Notes under the pieces: generated by a model
What the model saw: only the letters and a program-made list of their open reading frames with translations
Told to the model about the DNA's origin: nothing
Databases searched by the model: none
Source: Aurifilum marmelostoma
Lineage: Eukaryota > Ascomycota > Sordariomycetes > Diaporthales > Cryphonectriaceae
Assembly (NCBI GenBank): GCA_027559495.1
Contig: JAMXSV010000002.1
Span: 1 to 64,000 of the forward strand
Length of the DNA stretch: 64,000 nt
Reading direction: 5' to 3'
Program-made: the position numbers and the translations under genes
Shown here: positions 10,654-22,684 of the stretch, piece after piece
How positions within the stretch are numbered: the stretch's first letter is position 1
Layout of the letters: every line of letters starts with the position of its first letter

Positions 10654-11537
10654 GATAGGATCGTTTAGTCACCAACGGTCTTCTTACAGTGTTGGGGATG
10701 TTCTGGGTTAATTAGTGGGGGAAAATAGACCCGCAACTTACTTCACCGTTGCCATCATCGTCGAACGACAAGTGGCACCCGAGCGCCATAGCCCGGATCC
10801 AATCCTTGCCGCAGAGCACAGAAAGGAGAGTTTGCTTGCTATTCATTTGGTTAAATTTCAGAGCGATGAAGATGCACTGTTGGCCCGTATAAGGATCGAA
10901 CTTTGCGGGGACTGATCTGATTTAAATAATCTACAAATTCCGCGCTGACTAATTTTAGTCACAAGGTCCTCCCTAGCTTGTTGGTTGGGCTTATATTTCC
11001 GGGGTTTGGTTTTTAGTTGGGCTTATAATTCCGAGATTTAAACTTTGGTTGGGCTTATAGGCCCACCTAGGAGTCAGGCTTACAATATTACTGTAGAAGT
11101 AGATTAGCTGAGCTAGCTTCGATATTGCAGGACAATGAATAAAGATATCTAAGTAATTGTACAAGCTATAATCAAGACATATATAGCTCTAAGATAGTAA
11201 TCATTACTAGCAATCCGAATTTAGAACTAGAGCCTCGTAGATAAATTAGCAATATAATACTACTTATAGTCTGTTTTTAGATCAGGCCCTTCTGACTCAA
11301 ACCAAAGTAGACCTTATAGCCAACTGTTTCCACAAATACATTTCAAAGCAGCACAATTACATCTCAGGACCTGGGCGAATAATATAAGTATTCTACTTGG
11401 AATGAAACTTTACTTGATGTGAAAATCAATTCACTACTCACAATAAACAATATTTATTATTGAAAGAACGGCATTCTCTTTAAGAACGATTCACATTTCG
11501 GTTACAGCTGGTCTGTGTTACCTTTTCCTCTGCTACA
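10654..11537. other. Intergenic stretch; contains a 32-bp tandem repeat
   Basis: No convincing gene. The short open frame at 10715-10915 has no recognisable features. A tandem repeat lies at 10985-11060 and the DNA on either side of it is AT-rich. Confidence 0.4.
10985..11060. repeat. 32-bp tandem repeat, about 2.4 copies
   Basis: TTGGGCTTATA occurs at 10985, 11017 and 11049, exactly 32 bp apart. The first two units are similar over their full length; the third diverges after the core. Confidence 0.75.
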
Positions 11538-12422
11538 ATGGTTTCCTTCACTTTGATGTGCGCTCTGGGGATTGCCGCCATGGCTACTGCCTCCCCCTCA
11601 TCCTGGAAATCCGTATGGATGACCCCAAGATTCCGGGTGAAGACAGTGTCTTGATCGGCTATCGCACAGTCGGACCTGTAGGTTGCTATTAAAGATCTAG
11701 GTATTGCTTGATCAACACTCCCCTTTTGCTAATTAGCACGCGTGTGCAGGTCGAGATGAATATAATCAATGAACAGGAATATTCTATCTTCTACGACCCA
11801 ACACATGACACTGAAAATGGCGAGTTTGGAAAAGGCAAATCACTCAGCGGTAGCCCTGGTGAATATGTTAGTATTTATAAAGTGAAGATTGAAAGGCTCA
11901 AATTCTTCCTCGTTCTATAACAAGTATGCCTTAATTTAGGGCTGACCAACATATGTTGTCTAGCAACCTGGAAAGAACCGCGTTGGACAAGAGGACTATT
12001 GTGAGTGTACTAGAAACAAACTATAGTTCTTATGCCCCGGTACGTTACTGACTACAACATATCTTGGAGATTGTTTTGTTCTCGCCGAAAAATCCAAAAT
12101 TCAAGCGCTGCATAAAGCTTGGATCCCTAAGCAATACGCTGAGAAGGCAGAGACATTAATTCGAAAATACATTAACGACATGTCTGCGGAGAGTAAGACA
12201 TGGGACGCGAGCGAAACACTACGTTTCGGTATGTGCAAGGAAAACATCTGCGAGCTTCTGATTCCAAACGCACTACTACCCAAAAAGGGTTCAGGTGTGA
12301 ACCCGTATGGTTTCTACGCACAATGTTTTAAGACCCTTGACGAGATGAAGGAGGAGATGGCAACATTAAACATCAAGTTTGAGACGATCGATTATAAAAC
12401 AGCCGCTTGGTCTAAGCAATAA
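11538..12422 (+). CDS. Small secreted protein gene, four exons, frame break in the signal-peptide exon
   Basis: ATG 11538 starts a signal-peptide-like stretch (MVSFTLMCALGIAAMATA). The following conserved part ('IPGEDSVLIGYRTVGP') lies in another frame, so about one base is missing or extra near 11590-11603. Later exons join cleanly: intron 11678-11749, exon 11750-11866, intron 11867-11963, exon 11964-12000, intron 12001-12069, exon 12070-12422, with CTAAT and CTGAC branch motifs. The mature product would be about 200 aa. It resembles a group of small secreted fungal proteins that begin with an I-G-Y-R-T-V motif. They may have an ADP-ribosyltransferase-type fold, but I am not sure and assign no function. 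If the break is real, the protein lacks its export signal. Confidence 0.5.
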
Positions 12423-12840
12423 GCTGTAATTATAAGTTGAATAGAGCACCGGGACTATGTACTATGATCTTTACATAGCGTATAGATTAGACGTCGAATC
12501 CTTTGAATTCCGATCATCGCCTTCGAACGAGGGTTTGTAGCAGCTATATTGATGCTGTTGTCTTTCTATCGTTTCCCATAAAGGTTGGACTTATGCAGCT
12601 TTACTGCTCCATATCCAGAGAACTACCAAGACCACACCACAACTATTGAGTACTTCAAACCCTCTTTCAACAGATCGTCACAAGATGCATGCCAGTGAGG
12701 TGAGATAGAATGAAGGGGGATGAAGCACCACTAGCGTTGTGATAACGCTGCCCAAAAATCAGGTGTCTTGACTTTGGAAGATCCATCAAAAAGGGATGAC
12801 AACACTGCCCAGACCCCCCACATCAAACTTGGACCCATTA
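12423..12840. other. Intergenic, convergent gene ends
   Basis: Lies between the 3' ends of a plus-strand and a minus-strand gene. No ORF, RNA or repeat seen. Confidence 0.4.
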
Positions 12841-14900
12841 TCACGACCCCTTGATGATATCCGCAGCTCTCTCTGCAACAGCATATACCGTGGATAAGAT
12901 GTTTCCGCGCGGGATCAGGGGAAATATGCTAGCATCGACGATACGCAGATTCTCTGTGCCGTGAACAATAAGTTTCGAGTTCACAACTCCCCCTTTCTCC
13001 TTTGGCAGCATGGCCGCCGAACCACACGCATGGTACGCCGACGTGGCTGTATCGAGTGTGTACTTCTTCGCTACGTCCAAAGTTCCTACATGGAAGGCGT
13101 CCTGGTGGTTACGTTGTCCGTCCGGCTTGAAAAACGCGGCGAGCGGCTCCGCTAAACGAAGTTGCGTCTCCAACGCTTGAACGTGCCGCGCCATAATCTC
13201 TAGGTCGGCAGGATGAGAGAAATAGCGCGGATCAATGGTAGGTATGGCATCGATGTCCGCCGAGGATATGTGCGTGGTTCCCCTAGAGAACGGGTGCGAC
13301 TGCGCGCAACCCAAGCTGGCGAAATTCCCAGGTAGCAGCTTCGTCCCAACGAAACTGTCACCGCCCTCATGGAGGTTGGTCTGCGCAAGGAACATGAAGT
13401 ACCCTGCGGAGCTTGCATCTGGGTTCTGCAAGATAGAGCGGACAACCTCGTAGTGCTCTGCATCCTTCGCTGTCAGCGCGCGAGGGAGCCTTTCAAGCAA
13501 GTCGGAGGCATCTGGGGTGGGCATGAAGGCGTGAGATTGCATGCCTCCAATGGAAAAGGGCCCAGCTCTGTGCTCGGTATAGAGCTTCTGTGCTATAACG
13601 AGCGCGTCTGACTCTTGGCGTAGCAAAGGATCACCTGTAACAATGCCGTCTACCACCTCGTAGCTTAGGCCCGTCATCAAGTGATCCTGTAGATTCTCGC
13701 CTACTCCCGCAACGTCAAGTACCACAGGAATGCCATGCTCCTCAAGCAGTGCTTTGCCTCCGATCCCAGAGAGCTCCAGGAGTTTGGGGGTGTTGAACAC
13801 ACCAGCTGCGAGGATGACTTCCTTTCCACAATCGATGATCTCCTTCTTGCCATCAATTTCGACCTCTACGCCGGTGGCCTTAACAACCCCATTTTCTGCC
13901 TTTGTGAGCAATATTCTGCGGGCCTTGGCCCCTATGAGGACCTGCACATTGGACTTCTCGCGAATAGGACCTCCATAAGCTGTGCCAGAGTAGCTTCGAG
14001 TTTTCGTTTCGGGGTCGACTGTCGCCATATTGCTATAGCCACCTATAGAGTTGCCCGAGAACGGATCTAAATAGATTTATTAGTTGGCTTCCAGGGAGAT
14101 ATCTCGAGGAGTTCCAAGACAGCAATGACTTGAGCACCTACCGCCATTCGTAACCTTATCAATGCTGCGAAAAGCATCAGATCCATGCTTTGCAGAGGGG
14201 ATTCTGTAAGATGCCAGGAAACGACACTTTGATTGGCCCAGAGGCGCCGCGATAAGCCTCGTTGATCCAGTCGATCCCAAGATGATCGAGCGTATCCTGG
14301 TCCGGTGGCGGTATGAGTGTGTAGGACTTTTTGTACGAGGGAACGAGGTGGGCCCAGTCCCATCCATAGTTGCCCAGTCTGGCCCAAGCATCAATATCGG
14401 CCTGAGCTGGGGCTATGAAAGCCTGGCCATTGATGGCTGATGAGCCGCCCAACGCTTTACCTTGAGGAACCCGAATAATGCGGTCTTTGAGGCCGGCCTG
14501 CGGTGTAGATTTGTATTGCCAGTCGGCATCGGAGCCCACTAAGTCACTTGTCAGTCAATGATTGGCAATCGAGGAAATTTAGAGGCATATGGGCATGGCT
14601 ATTCAGAACGTGGTAATATTGGGAGGACAGATGATAGTGTCTTGCCGGCTTGAGGCTTGTCTTGGTGCGCATGCGTCCTTGTCCTGGAGACTTGAGTAGG
14701 ATGGAGCAGAGGATACCATAGCAACAGTGATACTCACTTAAAGTTGTAAAGAACGCTGGAACGTTAACCCTGGGATCGGCAGTGAGGTCGTTGCCGGCCT
14801 CGAGGACCGTTACTTGGACATTTGAGTTCTCGGACAGGCGATGGGCGACGACAAGGCCGGACGTGCCGCCACCGATGATGATGTAGTCAGCGGAGCACAT
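12841..14900 (-). CDS. GMC-family FAD oxidoreductase with a single-base frame break
   Basis: Glucose-methanol-choline oxidoreductases oxidise alcohols with FAD. Exons: 14738-14900, 14142-14538, 12841-14066, with introns 14539-14737 and 14067-14141. The N-terminus has the Rossmann FAD motif 'IIIGGGTSGL'. Exon 2 has the GMC signature ('GKALGGSSAINGQ'). The C-terminus has the active-site region 'YHACGSAAM' (His) and 'PRGNILSTVYAVAE' with Asn as the second active-site residue. After 'KAW' (about 14177-14184) the frame meets TGA; one extra base there separates it from the clear continuation 'DAFRSIDKVTNG'. Removing one base gives 595 codons, the usual family length. There is no signal peptide, so it is probably intracellular. 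It neighbours a LovD-like enzyme, an SDR and a P450. Confidence 0.85.
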
Positions 14901-16337
14901 TGCTTTTGGTAATTCCGTGGTGGTGCAACTCAAGACATGTAGACACGGGGGACAGAATGGTAGAAAGATAAGACTTCCTATAGTAGCAGCATGAAGAACA
15001 TTTGATGTAATTAAGGAAAATTGGGGGAGAAGAGGGAAGCAGAGATGGAACGAGTGACTCTCAACGAAACCACTAAGCAACCATGTATACGGTACTCAGT
15101 GTCACATTTGAAAGATCTGAAGCTCAAGGCCCCAGCATGAAATTAGCTCTTACGGTTCACCGCCTTGCCAAGGTAGACTTGCCATAGGCAGGTTTGCACG
15201 ATAATGTCTCCACAAGAGTCCTAAAAACCAGGTGATATTGGCATCGATACGACATGCCAGTATGAACATAATTAGCGCCACATGCACTCTAGCATGTGCA
15301 GCAGTACCTAAGGGTTCTTACAGAGACTGGCCGAGAACAGTGTGCACATCACCAGACCAACATATTTGGTCATACACAATGTGCACTATCGGCGTCACTG
15401 CCTAGGTGGTCAAAACTATCAACCATTAATATGGGAATCGCCCCCAAACAGAGGACGGATCAGCTCGGACGGATTAATGTAGCATAGTAAACATCCTTGA
15501 ACAATAGGTGAACTGATTTACATATATCGTCATCATGACTATACGGTAAGACCGAACAGTTTTTCACACCCTCGTCTGCATTGAAAACAGTGAGGCTTCA
15601 AGTCACCAACGTGCATTTACAACCACAAAAGATGCAAGAAATCCACACAATAAGGGCCTAGCCCAACTATTTTGAGCCAATAGTATCAGCCCAGACCAAG
15701 TACTGCAGAACCAACATGCATGTCTAGTGCTGACGAACGCTATGCAGGACGCAGTAATTCCGGGGGCCAAAATGAAACGCAAGTGATGATGATGAGGAAC
15801 ATTCTAAATGGTGTCAGTGGGCCACGATCACACGGCGGCTGAGCCATCCAATCCGTTCTTATTTATCCCTGCACTGCAGCACTGGCTTCAGCGTGCCTCT
15901 TTATATAGGCTATTGTACGACTGGAAGTCTACAGACGCTTGGGCGATTGAGATTCAGAATCGCAACGTGAAAGGAATAGCTATCAATGGACCCGGACCGG
16001 CGGATTAAGCTGGCATAGCTACAAAAGATCGTTGCGCGAGCGCAGGTCAGGAGGCGTATTATGCTGCAGCCAGTGCCAATGGTCTTGTCGCTGTGGGAGC
16101 TAAGATTGCGACAGCGGGCTTCGCTAATGGCTGCACACTGAGCAGCGGCCATTCTGCTATAGCGCCCAGACTTGGCTTTACTGCGATCAGGTATCGGGAT
16201 GGGAAGTTGTCGATGGCGGCCCCGCCTTCTGAGGGCCAGCCTAATTATTAGCCGGCATATGTATCGCGCGTTCAAGAAATGACTATGCAAATGTAGTCTA
16301 CTAAGAGTGGCCGCTCCTTTTAGCTGTCGCATACTAC
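14901..16337. other. 1.4-kb stretch with no supported gene
   Basis: Upstream of the GMC gene, so it should contain its promoter. Only short, mutually contradictory frames are present (for example 15910-16332), with no recognisable motif. Confidence 0.4.
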
Positions 16338-16643
16338 TTATTTACAGAAACTCAGAGCTGAATTGACGATGGCGAACTGGTCTTGTTCGGAATCCAGAAC
16401 AGCCATTGTATCATATGGCAACGTGACCATCGGCGTCGTGAGCCCAAAGTCTACGCCGAACAATATGGAAAACATGTTGTTGTCATCAGCCGCACGCCCC
16501 TCACTCAAAAGTTCTTTGATCACCCCCATGTATTCTTTTCTCATGTTGTCTGAATCATATCTAAAAGGCCGTCCCACCAGTAATCCCACCGCATGTTCAA
16601 ACACACCCTGGGTGATAATATTATTGCTACTGCAGAAACTCAT
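16338..16643 (-). pseudogene. Unrecognised ORF, possibly a gene remnant (about 100 codons)
   Basis: The open frame reads like real protein ('VFEHAVGLLVGRPFRYDSD', 'NNMFSILFGVDFG') but I cannot match it to a family. It lies between the GMC and LovD-like genes on the same strand. No matching upstream exon was found in 16644-16902. It may be the last exon of a decayed gene of the same cluster. Confidence 0.3.
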
Positions 16644-16902
16644 TTGTTTATAAGAATCTCGAATGCATTACTAAAACGAACTCTGGATTGATCTGCAAAG
16701 CAACGAAACAGTAGTAACAGGACAACTAGGGTGGCTTTATTGCTACTGGATCTTTGCAAGAAGTCGTTTAGTATACGATGTGGAGGCAGAGTCGATTCTA
16801 TTGTCTTTGTTGAACGCGTGGGAGTACAAAATGTATATATTGCAGTAATGAGGATGGCGATATCGATGCGGCTTTTCGTTCCTTCCCTCTCGATACTCAA
16901 TA

Positions 16903-18215
16903 TTATCGTGGAATCGCCAGGGCTCCTCTTTGAAAATCTGCATGCAGGCTCATAGTTCCGGGGTGCATTGGAGGAAAAACCTGGCAGCATGCGGTCCCGC
17001 AGACGCCAGCCTTATGGTCCATGAACCACATCGTGCTCATAGCGCCTCCCCACATGGTACATCCGGGCTCAAAACGACCTTTCAAGCCGTTTTTTGCTAT
17101 GAGGCCTGCGAGAGACCATGTTTTACGCACCTCGCGCGGGATTCCCAGAGCCAGATACGTCTCGTGGGCCTGCGAGGCCATGAAGTGGTTTGGTTGTTCA
17201 GGGCCTGTTCTGCCGCCTCGTCTAGTTGAGGGCGGAAGAGCTCTTGGTACAATTCCGGACTCAGCAGCCTCGGGTCCCGCCGGAAGACGGCGGAGAGGAA
17301 ACAATAGTACGCGTCGGCCGAGGCGTAGAGGCCGCCTCCACCAAAACACTCCGTCACCTCCGCCATCAGGTCGAGGTTCGGGCCGTCGACGGCTGAGGGC
17401 TCGGGTTCATCGCTCATAAGGTTGATGCCAGCCATGCGATGTTCCATCCATGGCTTCGTCCGGGGAAAGAACGACACGTCTTCTTCAATGCCGAGTGGGG
17501 TCCAGATGTGCGTCAGCATAAACTCCTCTAGGCTTGTTTGCGTAGCAGCCTCGATTGCCTTACCCGCCCAGTCGTTGCCGGGACTGTAGGCAAAGCCGGT
17601 TCCGGGCTTGTACGTCAGGGGTAAGGCGCATTTGTCGGCTACTGTGCGGCCACTGTAGACTTCTTCGTTGCGCCACCCGCGCCATTGGGCTAATAGTGGA
17701 TTGAGGAAGTCATATTCGTGACCGGAAGTATGGCAGAGGAGCATGCGGAGGGTAATAGGTGTTTTATCCTCGGTGATGATGGGCGATTTCTTGTCATCGT
17801 CGAATCCGGTGATTATTCCGCGCCTTGCCATGTCTGGAAGAAGGGGCCTCATGTCTTGTTCCAGCCGCAATGATCCTTCTTGAACGCACTGAAGGGCAGC
17901 TACAGCTGTCATGACCTTTGTCATGGAGGCAACGAGGCAGATTGTGGACGACGTGAAGGGGTCGTCCCGACCCTCCTTCAAGCTCGCCATTCCAAACGAT
18001 TTGGCAAAGATTCTGTTTCCTGGTGGAAATGTTAAAGTCTGCTGGTTGCAACTCCAGACCCATTGAGCTGCCTCTCTGGCCTCAAAGAGTCGAGCCGTGA
18101 TGATGGCGGCGGCGGAGTCTTACTTACCATTGCTGTCTCCAGCGATGACCGAGACTCCCGGAAGATTCCCCGCCTTGACGGCGCTTCCATAGATTTTGTC
18201 AATAAAGTCTGCCAT
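16903..18215 (-). CDS. LovD-type beta-lactamase-fold transesterase, single-base frame break near the C-terminus
   Basis: Members of this class C beta-lactamase-like family, such as LovD, transfer acyl groups in fungal metabolite pathways; others are esterases. Exon 1 is 18128-18215 and exon 2 is 16903-18019 (intron 18020-18127). The catalytic S-x-x-K is present as 'SMTK' (about Ser61/Lys64), and a Tyr in 'GFAYSPG' (about Tyr174) fits the family's third catalytic residue. After 'EQALNNQ' (about 17185-17195) one base is missing. The frame one base away continues with family-like sequence ('FEPGCTMWGGAM', 'WFMDHKAGVCG'). With that base the protein is about 401 aa, close to LovD's length. No signal peptide. 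The acyl donor is unknown and no PKS lies in the window. Confidence 0.82.
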
Positions 18216-18829
18216 GTTGAACTCGCTTCACTACTCCATCCAGTTGACAGATGCTTCAAGATCACTCGTAGTCCTTGAGGTAATCTAGTTGAATAGCCCA
18301 GTCTTTCCTGCAAACTAAAGTCCGATTGAAATTGAACCTCGTAGAGCTGGGTCTCTTGCCTCGGCTATTAATGTGGGGGTGGAAAATTGAGTTAGCATTA
18401 CTGTAGGGGTTTGCTATCGACGTTGGCCGCGCTGAGGGTTCAAAAAGTATAGCAGAAGGATTGTTATCCCTGCTGACTCACTGAGGTCACGGCCAAGTGT
18501 TGTCGCTGAGCTACTATGCACGGATCCCTTGTAGTGTATGTGACGTGCAATCCTTAGAGATCATATCCAGCAAGTCTTGTACGGCTGGTGCAAGAGGGAT
18601 TCTATTACAGTATGGGTTATGTACATTGGACCTCCTCAGGAATCTCATGACCCCCATACCAGAAGCGTTGAAATCGATTGGAGTATTGCATAATTGGCCA
18701 TCAATATCTGCCTTAGATTTGCGGCCGCCCTGAGTCCGTCGAGGTGGCGAACAATAGCTGCGTTAGGCTTCTTATTTGTACACGTTGTCGCGTACATCAT
18801 ATAGAGTGACAAGAGAAGTCATGATGGCC
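18216..18829. other. Promoter-side gap upstream of the LovD-like gene
   Basis: About 600 bp between the start of the LovD-like gene and the end of the next SDR gene, both on the minus strand. No ORF of note. Confidence 0.4.
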
Positions 18830-19951
18830 TTAGGCATAATCATGTGTTTTCTGCTCGCAGAAGTCCCAGAAGTCCCTAGCTACGCCAGAGCCGCCTTCTT
18901 CGGGCAATCTAGTTGCATTGACCAAATCCTGTCTGACGGACTTCGCAACCCTTCCCCACGGTACAACATAGTAGCCTTCTTGCCGAGGGGTGATGTCCTT
19001 GGAAAGCCCTGCAAACAGCTGCGTATAGGCGCACAACTTTGGTTTGTGCATTAACGGCCACGCAAGATAAGGCAGCCAAGGCTTGTGGCGAAAGAGATTC
19101 GTAGAAGCGGCCCCTGGGTTCAGGGCAACGCTTATGATACCATTCTGCCCATGGCGGCGCAACAATTCAGCGGACAAGAAATAGTTGCCTGTCTTCGAGT
19201 TGACATAATTGCGCGTTATGTCATTGGGAGGGTGCTCGAGCTCAGACATGACAATGCCCTGAGCAGGAGCGGACAGCTCCATAACCTGACTGCTGGTCCA
19301 CACCACCCGCACACAATCTTGGGTAGTCTCGGAGGCGGCTGTAGCTTGCATCACTGGCAGGAGAAGCTGCGTTAGGAGGAAGGGCCCTAAGCAGTTGGTC
19401 GCAAGCTGCAGTTCGATTCCCTGTTTCGAAACACTGCCTGCTGGTGGTTGGGAAACGCCAGCATTGTTCCTACTCGCACCATTCTGGTTAGACGCACCAT
19501 TCTGGTTAGATGGTTTATAGAACAGGTGATCAGACGACAGAATATAAGTCGGGGCCGAGGTCTAGATGATAAATGTGAGTGTACTTTTTACATACCAGAG
19601 AACATGCAATTTGGTCTCCTGCGTCTTGAAAGCATGGACCATGCTCTTGATGCTCGTCAAGTCATCCAGTTCGACGTACAGAAACTCCAGCGCTCCTGTA
19701 GCCGACGGCGCCACAGCTCGAACCTGTTTCATAGCTTCCAGAGCCTTATCTTCCGAGCGTCCGGCGATGTATACCCGCGCATGCTTGGCGTACAAGATCT
19801 TGACAAGCTCAAGTCCTATGCCGGATGCTCCCCCCGTCACTAGGAACACTTTCCCTTCCTGCGAGCCTATGTCCGCTTCTGTGAAAGTCGGCGACGGCGG
19901 AAAGAATTGGGACCACTGCGCCCCATATCTTCCGTTCAATAAGTCGATCAA
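18830..19951 (-). CDS. Short-chain dehydrogenase/reductase, 331 aa
   Basis: NAD(P)-dependent oxidoreductase of the fungal subgroup that begins with a 'FFPPSPTFTEADIGS' leader. Exons are 19596-19951 and 18830-19469; the intron 19470-19595 joins in phase to give 'LHVLWNNAGVS'. The nucleotide motif TGGASGIG is at residues 39-46, the NNAG motif follows, and the catalytic YxxxK is 'YVNSK' in exon 2. The intron holds a direct repeat of 'gcaccattctggttaga'. The frame is intact, unlike the GMC and LovD-like neighbours. Substrate unknown; a tailoring role is inferred from its neighbours. Confidence 0.88.
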
Positions 19952-20972
19952 GGGCTGACTGTGATTCGGATCTTGGCTCGTCCTAGAAAAAAAATAAGAT
20001 CAGATCAAGCTCGACTGTCCACTAGAGCGGTTCAGGAGATCATTTGAGTATTCAAGTCACAATAATTAAATTTTGATATTTGGGATTGGCAGACAGACTA
20101 CGAGGCGGAAGCTACGTCATGAACACGAGTAACGGAGCATAGATCCAGAAGAACCAATCAAAGACTTACATGCATGGTACGAATTCGCTATGCGATGTTA
20201 CGTGACAGAAAGGCGTAAGCGGTAAGAACGCTAGTGATCGGCGAGCCAACCGCCCCCAAGATCGCCTTGCTACTGTAGCCTGCCACTCCTGCGCATCTAG
20301 GTCTTTCGACTTGTTTAGCGAAGTAAGCGGGACCGAGTTTCGAAGCGCCGACCGAGAGGTCCATATGCATAGTACCAAATTTATGCATCAGGACGAACTA
20401 CTATACTGCAGACAAGGGAAGCGCAAAAAGCACTTACTATACCGTGTAAGCCTGTATTGTGTAGTAATTATGACTGAGAATTGACAGCCCCCACGTGTCG
20501 TCATATCGTCTTGTTGGTGCTGTCTGGATTTATTCAGTTGCTTAGGAGATAGCGCAGGCAACAGCGGCTGCCCTTTCCCACCCCCTCCCCATCACGGATT
20601 CTAGAAAACAGGAATGTTGACGATACCTCGATAGGATTGAGGTTCGCAATAAGGATAATCAAGCTCAAATGCCTACTGACTAGAAATTCAAGTACCTGCC
20701 CCAGAATCGTAGCTGATCTGGACAAGCTGCACCAATCTCTCAAGCAAGGCTGATGATAGCAGGAGTGCCATTCTCATTCAGGTATTAACGGAAACTCATA
20801 AATAAAGCTGATTGCTATCCCAAGAGTAAGGGTCTTGAATATACTGGCAGGCTTATCATTTTGAGAAATCTCAAGTCATACCGAACGGTCCGTAAATGGT
20901 TCCTACAGCTCTCCCGCGTCCATGGGTTAATGTGATGTGTATTGACGCACAGTTATTGTTTGCATTGCTGGC
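19952..20972. other. 1-kb stretch with no supported gene
   Basis: Includes a weak minus-strand frame at 20188-20388 that I could not extend or recognise. It should hold the SDR promoter and the P450 3' UTR. Confidence 0.4.
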
Positions 20973-22684
20973 CTACACCATCCCCGATCTCAAATTCATG
21001 TAGGCCATTACGGGCTTCTTCTCAACTAATAAATATGTTCGTAGATCTTCCCAGCGTAATTTTTCACCTGGGACAGCTTTCATGTCGAAGTTCCACACAA
21101 GCTTTGCCAATATAAGTCGCATTTCTGCCCAAGCAAGGTGCTGGCCCATACAGTTTCGAGGTCCAGTGCTGAAAGGCTGCATGGCTTGGCGATGGTCTTT
21201 GTAGAATGGTGAGGCTTTGTTGGTGCTTGCGTCGGGAAGCCATCGCTCTGGGCAGAAAGATGTGGCGGCGTGAAAGTATTCCGGCGTCCGGTTTAGCGTA
21301 TATGCCTGGATTGAAACGGGAGTCTAAACATTTATTGCGGACCATTAACGTAGGTCTGTCGATGAATTTCAGGCTGAGAGAAATTTACATGTGCACGGAA
21401 GACAACGTACCCTGCCTGGAAGCCATCTCCCACAAACGAAAGCACCTCCTGGTGGCACTAGTCTTGGTAGCATCCACGGTACCGGCACACAGAGCCTGAG
21501 CCCTTCGCTGATACACGCATCCGGATAGTCGAAGTGCTGCAAAAAATCAAGTTTGATATCGTTCGAGTCCTGGAATCGCTGGCGGACTTCATGAGCAAGT
21601 CTGGCGAGTTTGTCGGGGTTGTTTATAAGACAATTCAAAGTGCCGCTCAGTACGGTAGCCGTTGTTTCGCTTCCAGCAGTTGTTAGGACCATGAAGGTGG
21701 CATTGATAACTCCAATATCTAATGTTTCACCTTTCCTTCCCCTTATGACATAGGACATAATATCGGGTCGCTCGAGTTCCCAGTTCAGGCGCCGGTTCAC
21801 CTTATCCACTATCTGGTCGAAATGCTTCCGCTGCATTCGTTTCAAGGACGCAGGAATGCACTTCATAAGAAACCATTCCAACAAGGGATAATAACGTACT
21901 GCAGCAACAAATGAAGCGGCTTTAACGCTGTTGAACAGAAGGGCAATCCATGGGTGGTATCGAGAAGTCTCGAGACACTCAAAGGATTCACCGAATCCTA
22001 AATCCCCAAAGATGTCGAATGTGGTAAAATTGAACCACGGACTTAAATCCACGGATGCTTCTCCATCCTTCATGTTGGTAGCAATGAGTCCGCGTAGCCG
22101 TTCAATGAGCAGATTGACATATCGAAGCACCACGGGCTCTTGAGCTGCAAGTGCGCGTGTAGTGAAGGCTGGAGCTAGAACCTTACGAATCTGTGCGTGC
22201 TCCTCCGGATTGATAGCACTTAGCAGAGACTGTGACTGCCCTGGTTGTCTCTTCCACCAAGTCGGATCCTTTAGAAATGGTGGTGTCTCAGGTCGAGATT
22301 GAAAGATGTCGGCCCAGGCCTCTTCTTGAGCAAAAGTGACCTCATTTGGAGCTATGCGCAGGATTGGTCCGTACTTCTGGTGTAATTTTTGGAAATCGTG
22401 AACGATGGTACCTCGAAGAAGCGCCCATATGAATGGCAATCGCGTGGCAGACCAAGCCGGCGGGCCCGGGATTTTGGAAAGTGGGTGAAAGTAGACGTTG
22501 TAGATGGCTCGGCAAAGCGCATACTGGGGTATATTGTTATCACGCTTGGGTTAGTTCGTGCCTTTACTCGGCTCTTGAGGTCCATTGTGAAGGTCACCAT
22601 CCTTACACATGCAAGTGCGAGCAGTATGGTTGCTGCTAGCCGAAGGGCTGGCAAAGGCCAAACCTCCTGATCGCTAAAATACAT
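20973..22684 (-). CDS. Cytochrome P450 monooxygenase, 513 aa
   Basis: Exons are 22607-22684, 21411-22523 and 20973-21323, with introns of 83 and 87 bp joining in phase 0. The protein has an N-terminal membrane anchor ('AATILLALAC'), then 'YNVYFHPLSKIPGPP' with the proline-rich hinge. The I-helix oxygen-binding motif is 'AGSETT', ExxR is in 'EGLR', and PERW and the haem loop 'FSTGPRNCMG' put the Cys ligand near residue 455. All marks of an active ER-anchored class II fungal P450 are present. The overall pattern suggests one of the large fungal secondary-metabolism groups; subfamily and substrate cannot be read. It sits on the same strand as the SDR, LovD-like and GMC genes. Confidence 0.93.

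Noticed and set aside
18019..18127. Frameshift in the first part of the LovD-like gene
   Set aside because: Using the acceptor CCACCAG at 18020-18026 gives an in-frame join 'GDSNGNRIFAKSFG'.
21369..21540. Frameshift in the P450 near 'CGRWLPGR'
   Set aside because: A GTACGT...TTTAG intron (21324-21410) restores the frame exactly and gives family sequence.
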